This document shows positions 26,093 through 35,100 of a stretch of DNA of 64,000 nt, piece by piece (position 1 is the stretch's first letter; the number at the start of each line of letters is the position of its first letter). Location: the NCBI GenBank assembly GCA_002336805.1, contig DDEZ01000011.1, forward strand, positions 310,001-374,000, in the 5' to 3' direction. The notes beneath the pieces were generated by a model that saw nothing but the letters and a program-made list of their open reading frames with translations, made no database searches and was not told where the DNA came from. Both the position numbers and the translations under genes were made by a program. Origin of the DNA: Bacteroidetes bacterium UBA1941. Lineage in GTDB: Bacteria > Bacteroidota > Bacteroidia > Chitinophagales > LD1.

Positions 26093-26566
26093 TTACTGCT
26101 TAGTACCAGTCAGTGCTACGTCTACAGTGAATGCAGCGTTAGTACCAGAAGCTGGATAAGACAGGTGTACAGTCTCAGTCACAGTAGTGCTGGTAGGGAA
26201 AGAACCTTCGCCTGTAGCAGTAGAGCCATCTGGCTCAGACTGAGAAGCGATAGTGAAAGTCTTGCCATCAGTACCGAGGGTAGCCTTGATAGAGTAAGCA
26301 GAACCGTTGAAAGTGAAAGTAGAGATGAAGTCGTTTACAGAGCCGCTGGAGGTAGACTTTACTACTGCCAGTGAGTTGATAGGGCCTTGTACAGAGCCGG
26401 AAGTGTAAGTACCGCTCTCAGACCAGTTGCCGAGGTATTTTGCCCTTACTTCAGTTTTGCAATCGGAGCCTTCGTATCCTGCTTCACAAGTCTTTGAGCA
26501 AGAAGAGGTAGTCATCATAGTAGCTACCAGTGCTGCTGCCGCGAAAAAGCTAACAATTTTTTTCAT
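26093..26566 (-). CDS. EGF-like lipoprotein
   Basis: The 157-residue product has a lipoprotein-type signal ending SSC (MKKIVSFFAAAALVATMMTT then SSC). It is followed by a minimal EGF-like stretch, CEAGYEGSDC, and a beta-rich domain starting AKYLGNWSESG and ending VALTGTKQ. The layout (lipobox, short Cys module, W/Y-x-G domain start, GTKQ ending) is the same as that of the 10939-11430 gene. Only three Cys of the EGF module remain, so disulfide pairing is uncertain. It is monocistronic and divergent from the adhesin operon. Function unknown. Confidence 0.72.
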   Translation of the reverse strand: MKKIVSFFAAAALVATMMTTSSCSKTCEAGYEGSDCKTEVRAKYLGNWSESGTYTSGSVQGPINSLAVVKSTSSGSVNDFISTFTFNGSAYSIKATLGTDGKTFTIASQSEPDGSTATGEGSFPTSTTVTETVHLSYPASGTNAAFTVDVALTGTKQ

Positions 26567-26773
26567 CGTGTAGTTTGTTTTGGTTAATCAAATTGGGTGC
26601 AAGTATACGGCATTTAACACAAAAAAGCAACGCAACCACTCAGGGACTAAATCAGTCTTAGTATAATGGTGTCGTGTGAGGTGGTTTTTTTACCCTGAAA
26701 TCATCCTTAGGTAACAGGCTTTTTTATTACGGTCAATTGTTGCCCACACAAGACTCTGAGTTGAAATTATTGC

Positions 26774-26781
26774 TAAATTTG
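26774..26781 (+). promoter_or_regulatory. Candidate -7 promoter box of the type-B adhesin operon
   Basis: TAAATTTG matches TAnnTTTG exactly and lies 30 nt before the ATG at 26812. TTG triplets upstream are not at the ideal spacing. This would drive all four genes to 40668. Confidence 0.5.
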
Positions 26782-26811
26782 TCAAGAATTCTTAAAAACT
26801 CCGTCGCTCAT

Positions 26812-29800
26812 ATGAAGAATTTTACAAAGATCTTATCCATCGCCTTATTTTTTGCTGGAGTGATGCTATCCTCACAGGATGCAAAGGCCTCTCACTTCAA
26901 GGGCGGCGATATATACTTCCAATGTATCGGAAACGGACAGTACAGGTTGGTTTTCACCTGCTATTACTCCTGCGAAGCCTCTTCTTCAGCCCCCTATGAT
27001 CCGAGCTCTTTTACATTTACACTGACCAATAACTGTGGCAGCACTACGATCCCTACGTCTATCACTGCCTCAGATGTATACTCGCAGGCTATCAATGATA
27101 CCCTCCCGCTATATTGCCCGGGTATCAAGACGACCTGTACCTACTATAATGGCGGCCTGGGCACCATACCGCCGGGCACACCTGATGGCACCCTATACCG
27201 CAACTATATCACCGCACCATTTAGCATCCCGCCGGGATGTACGGTGACTGCCGAGATGGACGTAAGCGCCCGAAACTCTGCCATCACAAACCTGGCTACT
27301 GTGGGAGCCGATCTGGATATAGCGGCCACACTCACTACACCAGCCAGTGGCAACTGTCAGGACAATCCTGAGTTTGCTGCCTATCCGGTCAATGTGTTCT
27401 GTATGAATCAGAATGTGAATTTCTCTCAGGGCGCGGTGGACCTGAGCGGTGACTCGCTGGTATACAGCCTGATCAATCCGCGTACTTTCGGTGGTACTCC
27501 TATCCCTTTTCAGTCTGGCTGTACTGCTACCAACCCGTTTGGTGCGCCTAGCGTTTATGCTTCGACCTTTTCATTTGATACTCATACCGGAAACGTAAAC
27601 TTTACCCCAACTCAGTCGGGCAACTTTGTATTTGCCGTACAGGTAGATGCCTATCATAATGGAGTACTGGTCAGCTCTACCATGCGCGATATACAGCTGG
27701 TAGTGGTCAACTGTGCTATAAATCCGATCTACCAGAGCTCGCCGCCGCCATTCCTGACCAACTTTTTTGATCCTGCACATGTGACGGGTGGAGTGGTATA
27801 TGACAGTACTAATATAGGTGTGTGCCCGGGATCTCCGCTCAGGTTTGTACTCAAGGCTACCAGCGCTGACTCCTTTGCCTATGTCAAAGATTCGGCAGCT
27901 TTCAGCCAGATACTGCCGGGCTCTACCTATACCGTGACACATACCGGAGGCATACATGATACCTCTACACTCACCGTAAACTGGATACCGACAAATGCGG
28001 ATAGCGGATTCCACTATCTCTACCTGACCGTGTCTGATACCAACTGTCCTAAGCCTGCTAAGCAGGTATATGCCTTTACCATATCTGTGCTAAACGGCCT
28101 CTATGCCGGGCCTAACCTGGTGTACTGCAATGGTGGCCAGCCGGTGACCATACAGGCGCATGGCGCCACACACTACGAGTGGACTGATAGTGCTACAGGT
28201 GGTGCACCTATAGGTGTGGTAGGGTATAATAGTGATAGCTCTGCCATCATAGTGGGGCCACCGGTGCCAAACTCTACCGTGGGGTATGTGGTGCATGGGG
28301 ACCTGATAGGAGGGTGCAAGAACTATGATACGGTGATGGTGCGAAACGTGCCGAAGTTTAACCTCTCGGTGACAGCGGCAGATTCATCTATATGTAAATA
28401 TACCAGCACTACCCTGACTGCCACTGCTGTGCCGGCCAGTGTAGGTCCGTATACCTATCAGTGGACCCCGGCCAATCTGGTGCAGAGCCCTACAGCTGCT
28501 ACCACAGCCATCACCCCGCTACGCAATAGTGGCTGGTACCATGTACTGGTATCTGCTATAGGAGGCTGTGTGATAGGAGATAGTGTGCCTGTAAATATAG
28601 AAGGCTCCGCTCCACGCATCACCATCACTCCATCTAATAACAATGTGTGCCCGGGAGATACGGTGACGCTAAACGGACAAGGATTTGCTGAGAATGTGGT
28701 AGAGTGCGGCCTGGTGGATTCACTCTGGACAAACTCCTATCTGGACCTCCGTACAGTGGGTAATGACAACGTATCATCCGTGTCAGGTACGCCATACAAT
28801 GGCACCTATCCTGCTGCACGCGCGCAGTACCTGGTACGTGCCTCTGAGATGAATGCGGCGGGGCTCACCTCCGGTACTATCACTGATATCTCATTCTTTG
28901 TGACGCAGATGGCCAGTACGGTGCCGTATGACAGTCTGCGCGTGAGTATCGGCTGTACCTCTCAGGATTCCCTCACCACCTTTGTGACAGGCCTGCAGGA
29001 GGTGACATTCCCTACATCTTTCGTGACCAATACCGGCTGGAGCCAGCACCCTTTCACACAGCATTTCTTCAACTGGGACGGCTACTCCAATATCGTGATC
29101 CAGATATGCTATACGAGAAACAGTACTTCATTCAATAACAGCGACTATGTAGCTACCAGCACTACCAGCTACTATGGATCCAGTATCTATGATATAGACT
29201 TTGGTAGTGGCCTGCAGGGTTGCGGCCTGAATAGTTTCCCGACTATACTCAATACCCGTCCTAACATACGTATAGGTATGTCCGTGCCGGATGTGATGAC
29301 CTACCAGTGGAGCCCTGCCACGCTGGTGTGTGATACCTGCCCTCAGACAGCAGTGATCGTAAATGCTGACAGCACCTACCGCCTCACTGTACATAATAAC
29401 AGCTGTGTGAATGACACCATCATCCGTGTCACGACCAATAAGAATATCGGCATCAACGCCGTACCGGATACCACCCTCTGTGGCCTGGATACTGTACAGC
29501 TGGATGTACTGCTGACCAATGCGCCGCCTGCAGTGTGCCTGCAGGACTATGTGGTGCAGTCTATACCATATGCGGCCATCAGTGGTGTAGGTACTGCGGT
29601 GCCTACCTCATCATTCCTCGATGCATTTGGATTTAATAATACAGATGACGGTACAGCCGGTCCGTTCAATATACCTTTCAATTTCCCATTCTACTGCCAG
29701 AGCTACAATCGCTTTTATATCAATAGCAATGGCTGGATGAGTTTTGTAAACCCATATCCTAATGCCACCGGCAGCCTGCAGTATGTGGCTCAGTCATTCC

Positions 29801-32061
29801 CGCCGTCATCCGCCTTCCAGTACCCTATGCATGAGATAGCGCTGATGGTAGGAGACTATGAGGTGAATAATGGTAACGTGACCTACTTTATGAGTGGTAC
29901 AGCACCTAACCGTACCATGGTGATCAAGTATACCAACCTGCAGAGCCTGAGCGGTATAGGCCAGACCACTGGTGAGATACACCTGCATGAGACCAGTGGT
30001 GTGATAGACATCATGCTGCTCTCCAGTACCTACTCTGCCAATCATACTACGGGTATCAAAGACAGTACCGGTATAGGAGTGGCTGCACCTGGCCGCAATA
30101 ACTCTACCTACGTGGTATCATCTGCAGAGGGCTGGCGCTTCACACCTATGAATGGCTCTACTGTGGCGCTGGGCAATACTGTGTGGACACCGGCTACTTC
30201 TATCAGCAATACTAATATCCACAACCCACTGGCATGGCCTACTACGCCTCAGACATACTATGTAGATGAGTACCTGACCATCAATCAGTTTACCAACCCT
30301 ACCACCTGCCACGTGAGGGATAGTGTACATATAGATGTCACTACCTTCGGCCATAGTGTCACGGCTGCTCCGGTCACTATCTGTCCGGGAGACACCTCCC
30401 GCCTCACCTTCACCAGTGGCCACGCGATCAGCTCATATGCCTGGACTCCGGCCAGTTTCCTGGATAATGCTGCATCCGGCACTCCGCTCGCTCAGGTATA
30501 TGACACGACTAAGTTCTATGTAATAGCTATAGATGCAAACGGCTGCCGTGGCCTGGACTCTGTGACTGTGAATGTGGTACCGACACCACGCGTGCATGTC
30601 AACTCCAGCGCTACTATCTGCTATACTGACTCAGCGCAGCTGTCAGTATCAGGTACCTACAGCAACTATCAGTGGTTTGTACTCGATACTACTCAAGGGT
30701 CAGGCCGTGATACGCTGGGTACTAGCTCTACCCAGGTAGCCCATCCACGTGGCCTCTACCTGGTACGTGTCATGGCTGCCGGCTCTGCCTGCTACTACTA
30801 CTCCGATACTGCTACGATAGACTCCTTCGCACATCCGAGGCTGCATGTGACCTCCAGCGGACCGGACTCATTCTGTATCGGAGGCAATGTGGTGCTGGAG
30901 ACGGATCAGGGGTATAGCAACTATGTGTGGACGCCAGCAGGTGGCAGCGCCTCTGCAGTGCCGGTGACCAGCAGCGGAGTATACTCCTATACAGCGCTCG
31001 ATGCAAACGGTTGTCACCTCTTCTCTGATACTACTCATGTCGTAGTGTCTAATCCTCCGGCTATCAACTTTGCCCCATACAAAAATCCTATCTGCTCCAA
31101 TGAGGTAGATACGATCACTGTGACCACCAACCCGCTGGGCTATCCGGTGGTGTGGATGCAGGGTGTGACACAGGTGGCCTCCGGTAATACCTTTGTAGCG
31201 ACCGGACCTGGTACCTATGATGTGGTAGCCAGCGTGGGCTGCCCTACAGACTCACAGTTTGTGCTCAGCAGTGCGCCATCGCCTACTGTGCAGCTGGACT
31301 CTGCCAGCACATTCAGCGCTTGCGGCTGCACACCTATACCGGTCACAGCCAGCGCCACGCCGGCATCGGCCTCAGATACATATGTATGGACCGCAGATCA
31401 GTCTACCGGTGCTACATATAATATAGATAGCTCTGGTACCTATACTGTAGTGCTGACAGACGTCAATAACTGTACGGCCTCTACCTCTATCACTGCTACA
31501 CTCAGCTGCCCGCAGATCTTCCTGGACGCGCTGAAGGATACAGTCTTTGCTGCAGATACCAACAGGCTGTCAGTGACGCCGGTGGGCAGCGCAGTACTGA
31601 CCACCTATGCCTGGACGCCTGCAGCCAATGTCGTATCTCCGACCGAGGCCAGTACTGGAGCTACCACCCAGCATACCGGCCTCGATACTTTCTATGTGAC
31701 TGTGACGGATAATAATGGCTGTACCAATACCAAGTTCATCACCTATGTGGTGATAGAGCCGGGTATCTACAGGATGCCTTCGGCCTTTACGCCAAACGGA
31801 GACGGAAAGAATGAGCATTTCTATCCGGTGCTGAATGGCCCGGGCTCTACTGCCAGGGTCACCGCCTTCCGCGTGTATAACAGATGGGGCCAGCTGGTCT
31901 ATGACAATCCTGCCTCACCGGGCTGGGATGGAGCTTTTGGCGGCAATGCACAGGCCTCTGACACCTATACATACTTTGTGACCGTAGAGACGCCGGACCC
32001 TGCTGACGCGTCTAAAACCAAGCAAAGCTCAGCGGAAGGAAACTTCCAGCTTTTCAGATAA
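26812..32061 (+). CDS. Giant cell-surface protein with T9SS type B (CHU_C) sorting domain
   Basis: Starting at the ATG at 26812 the protein has 1749 residues: a signal peptide (about 1-26); an N-terminal domain opening ASHFKGGDIYFQC, typical of large gliding-motility-associated proteins; several PKD/Ig-like domains; a beta-sandwich module around residues 620-830 (AAGLTSGTITDISFF...FNWDGYSNIVIQICY); a nidogen-like module around 910-1115 (FNFPFYCQ...INSNGWMSF); and further Ig-like repeats with Cys pairs. The last 95 residues (MPSAFTPNGDGKNEHFYPV...VYNRWGQLVYD...WDGAFGGNAQASDTYTYFV) are a textbook type B sorting domain. It should be a surface adhesin secreted with a PorP/SprF partner, encoded two genes downstream. 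From about residue 516 it parallels the next gene. Confidence 0.92.
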   Translation: MKNFTKILSIALFFAGVMLSSQDAKASHFKGGDIYFQCIGNGQYRLVFTCYYSCEASSSAPYDPSSFTFTLTNNCGSTTIPTSITASDVYSQAINDTLPLYCPGIKTTCTYYNGGLGTIPPGTPDGTLYRNYITAPFSIPPGCTVTAEMDVSARNSAITNLATVGADLDIAATLTTPASGNCQDNPEFAAYPVNVFCMNQNVNFSQGAVDLSGDSLVYSLINPRTFGGTPIPFQSGCTATNPFGAPSVYASTFSFDTHTGNVNFTPTQSGNFVFAVQVDAYHNGVLVSSTMRDIQLVVVNCAINPIYQSSPPPFLTNFFDPAHVTGGVVYDSTNIGVCPGSPLRFVLKATSADSFAYVKDSAAFSQILPGSTYTVTHTGGIHDTSTLTVNWIPTNADSGFHYLYLTVSDTNCPKPAKQVYAFTISVLNGLYAGPNLVYCNGGQPVTIQAHGATHYEWTDSATGGAPIGVVGYNSDSSAIIVGPPVPNSTVGYVVHGDLIGGCKNYDTVMVRNVPKFNLSVTAADSSICKYTSTTLTATAVPASVGPYTYQWTPANLVQSPTAATTAITPLRNSGWYHVLVSAIGGCVIGDSVPVNIEGSAPRITITPSNNNVCPGDTVTLNGQGFAENVVECGLVDSLWTNSYLDLRTVGNDNVSSVSGTPYNGTYPAARAQYLVRASEMNAAGLTSGTITDISFFVTQMASTVPYDSLRVSIGCTSQDSLTTFVTGLQEVTFPTSFVTNTGWSQHPFTQHFFNWDGYSNIVIQICYTRNSTSFNNSDYVATSTTSYYGSSIYDIDFGSGLQGCGLNSFPTILNTRPNIRIGMSVPDVMTYQWSPATLVCDTCPQTAVIVNADSTYRLTVHNNSCVNDTIIRVTTNKNIGINAVPDTTLCGLDTVQLDVLLTNAPPAVCLQDYVVQSIPYAAISGVGTAVPTSSFLDAFGFNNTDDGTAGPFNIPFNFPFYCQSYNRFYINSNGWMSFVNPYPNATGSLQYVAQSFPPSSAFQYPMHEIALMVGDYEVNNGNVTYFMSGTAPNRTMVIKYTNLQSLSGIGQTTGEIHLHETSGVIDIMLLSSTYSANHTTGIKDSTGIGVAAPGRNNSTYVVSSAEGWRFTPMNGSTVALGNTVWTPATSISNTNIHNPLAWPTTPQTYYVDEYLTINQFTNPTTCHVRDSVHIDVTTFGHSVTAAPVTICPGDTSRLTFTSGHAISSYAWTPASFLDNAASGTPLAQVYDTTKFYVIAIDANGCRGLDSVTVNVVPTPRVHVNSSATICYTDSAQLSVSGTYSNYQWFVLDTTQGSGRDTLGTSSTQVAHPRGLYLVRVMAAGSACYYYSDTATIDSFAHPRLHVTSSGPDSFCIGGNVVLETDQGYSNYVWTPAGGSASAVPVTSSGVYSYTALDANGCHLFSDTTHVVVSNPPAINFAPYKNPICSNEVDTITVTTNPLGYPVVWMQGVTQVASGNTFVATGPGTYDVVASVGCPTDSQFVLSSAPSPTVQLDSASTFSACGCTPIPVTASATPASASDTYVWTADQSTGATYNIDSSGTYTVVLTDVNNCTASTSITATLSCPQIFLDALKDTVFAADTNRLSVTPVGSAVLTTYAWTPAANVVSPTEASTGATTQHTGLDTFYVTVTDNNGCTNTKFITYVVIEPGIYRMPSAFTPNGDGKNEHFYPVLNGPGSTARVTAFRVYNRWGQLVYDNPASPGWDGAFGGNAQASDTYTYFVTVETPDPADASKTKQSSAEGNFQLFR

Positions 32062-32111
32062 AAGTAAATATCGTATCATTACAGAGTTAAAAGACAAACT
32101 ATTGAGTACTA

Positions 32112-32155
32112 GAGAGGTCTGATGTCAAAGCATCCCTGTGCAGATCGGGTCTCTC
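32112..32155 (+). other. Hairpin between the two adhesin genes
   Basis: GAGAGGTCTGAT (32112-32123) can pair with ATCGGGTCTCTC (32144-32155) over 12 positions if G-T wobbles are allowed, with a 20-nt loop. No T tract follows, so it may be a weak attenuator or an mRNA-processing or stabilising stem. Confidence 0.4.
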
Positions 32156-32176
32156 CCTATTTAGAACAAAATCAAA

Positions 32177-35100
32177 ATGATGAAGAATTTATCTATTGCA
32201 CTCCTGCTGATCGTGAGTGTATTGGGTATACAGGCGCAGACCTACCCCGGCCAACCGAATGTGACCATCAACGGATCGCATAGCGTCAATATCCCATGCG
32301 GTGGCGTGAGCTGCTACAATGCCAGTGCTACCAAAGTACAGACCGGATACACGAGCGCCTACACGGTAGACTCAGTACCATTTATCACCATCCCTACCAC
32401 TGGCGCTACTAACGTGCCGGTGACCTCAGATGACGTGTGGTCCAATACTATTACCATGCCTTTCACATTCTGTTTCTTTGGAAACAATTATTCTCAGCTC
32501 GTGATAGGCTCAAACGGTATCATCAGTTTCAATACTGCTTATGCCGGTGGTAGCTGCAACTGGCAGCTGAATACCGCTACCACATCACTGCCGCTACCCA
32601 ATGCCAACCTGCCCCTCAATAGCATCATGGGCCCATACCAGGATATCTACCCGCCATCCGGTGGTACGATCAGCTATGTGACGCTCGGCCAGGCGCCGCG
32701 CCGCGTGTTTGTAGTGTCATTTACAGCTGTGCCGCAGTTCTCCTGCACCAGTATCAACTCTACCAGCCAGATCGTACTCTATGAGGGTACTAATATTGTA
32801 GAGACCTATATCGCTCAGAAGGTGGTATGCTCTACCTGGAATAATGGTAATGCCGTAGAAGGTATCCAAAACAGCACCGGCACAGTGGGCTATGCCGTAC
32901 CGGGCCGCAACAATACCCAGTGGACCGCTACCAACTCTGCTCACAGGTTCACCCCATCTGCCAATACTACTACTGTGACCACCACAGCGTGGCACCAGCT
33001 GGGTAGCTCTACAGTGATCTCTACTGCAGACACCGCTACCCTCTGCCCGCCTACCAATGGCACCACTCAATACATAGTAGACGTGACCTACCTGCAGTGC
33101 GACCCTGCGCGTACCGTGGTAGTATCTGATACCATGAGCATCTCTGTGACGCAGTCTGCAGGTCCCGATCAGTACCTGAGCTGCCCGTCTGCAGTAGACT
33201 CCGTGACTATGAATGCTACCGGTACAGGTACATGGGTAGCAGTACCGGGCAATCCCGCACCTACCGTGATACACAATCCTACATCTCCTACTACATCTAT
33301 CTCAGGATTCGGCCCTGTGGGTGTTTATTATTTTACCTGGAGCTCAGCGCTGTGTACTGATACAGCCGTGGTCTTTGTATCATCGCGCCCGGATGCTGGT
33401 CCTGACCAGGCTACCTGCGTAGGTGGCAGCGTGACCATGGCCGCTACAGGTACAGGCAACTGGACCGCTCTCCCGAGCAATCCGGCCACCACTACTATAG
33501 CCAACCCTACCAGCGCTACTACCGGTATCTCCGGCTTCACAGTAGGTGGTACATATAATTTCGTTTGGCACTTTGCCAGCTGTGTGGATACAGCTACGGT
33601 ACTGGTACCGGTATTCACCACCAGCACGGCAGGTGATACCTCACTGTGTAAATACCTGACCACTACCATATCGGCGAGTGCATCTCCGGCAGTGCTCGGG
33701 CCATTTACCTATCAGTGGCTCAATACCGGCCTCGTGACATCGCCTACCAGCGCTACGACTGCCATCACCCCGCTGATGAATACTACCAACTACATAGTAC
33801 AGGTGACCGCATCCAATGGCTGCGTGCTCTATGATACTGTGCGTGTAGTACTGGCAGGTGCTGCACCGCGCATCACCATCACCCCATCTGCTGTAGATGT
33901 ATGTCCTGGCGATGTGGTCAACCTCAACCCGACTATCCTGGTAGAAAACCTCGTGAGCTGCGGCACACTGGTAGATACTACTCCGGATAATGCACTCCTC
34001 GCCATCGGAGCTGTAGGTACGAGCGCAAGCAATACTACAAACGTGACCTCGCCATACTCGGCTTCATACCGCAAGGCCAAGTTCCAATACCTGATCACTG
34101 CGGCGGAGATGAATGCCGCAGGCCTCTCATCAGGTGCTATCACTGACCTTTCATTCTTTGTGACCCAGCTCAATACATCTGCAGGCTATGATAGCTTCTC
34201 TATCAGCATGGGCTGTACCAGCCAGACAGCACTGTCAGGCTCGTTCAATAACACCCTGCTGGAGGTACTGCCACCTAGCCACGTAGCACCAAACCTGGGC
34301 TGGTCTCCGCATCCATTCATGCATTATTTCAACTGGGATGGTGTATCCAATATCATCGTACAGGTGTGCTATACGCTCTCCAGCAGTGCTACCAGTGACT
34401 ATGTAGCCTATACAGCTACTACGGCCAATACTGTGGCCTACTCCCGCAGTACCGCTACGGGTAATGGCTGCGGCATCACTGCCACGCCTACATTCAATGG
34501 CAACAGGCCTAACATGCGCTTCGGTATAGCTATACCTAATGTACTGCACTATCTGTGGACCCCACCTACAGGAGACTGCGATACCTGTGCATCGGTATCT
34601 GTGACTGTAAACCGTGACACCACCTATCACCTCCACGTAGATGATAATGGCTGCGCCAATGACTCAATGGTAAGGCTCACGACCAATCCATTCCTGGCCA
34701 CTCGTGTGACCCCGCATGATACATCATTCTGTAATGGTGCCGATACTGTGCAGTTGAACCTGACCATGAGGAATCCGCCATCCAGCGTCTGTCTGCCTGA
34801 CTATACTGTGACCGCTGTACCATATGCATCTATAGCAGGTATTGCTACGAACGTGCCTACTGCTTCTTTTGTCGATGAGTTTGGCTTTGGCAGCAGTACT
34901 GATGATGGTGTAGCGGGGCCATTTACCCTCGGTAGCGGTTTCAACTTCCCATTCTATTGCAATACCTATACACAAGTATGGTGCAGCACTAACGGATGGA
35001 TCTCACTGTCCAATCCATACCCTGCTACTACCGGATCCCTACAGTATGTAGCCCAGACATTCCCGCCTACTGCTGGTTTCCGCAATCCACTGCATGAGAT

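Noticed and set aside
26737..26811. N-terminal extension of the first giant adhesin
   Set aside because: The 25 extra residues have no signal peptide; the ATG at 26812 starts a clear one and lies just after an exact -7 box.
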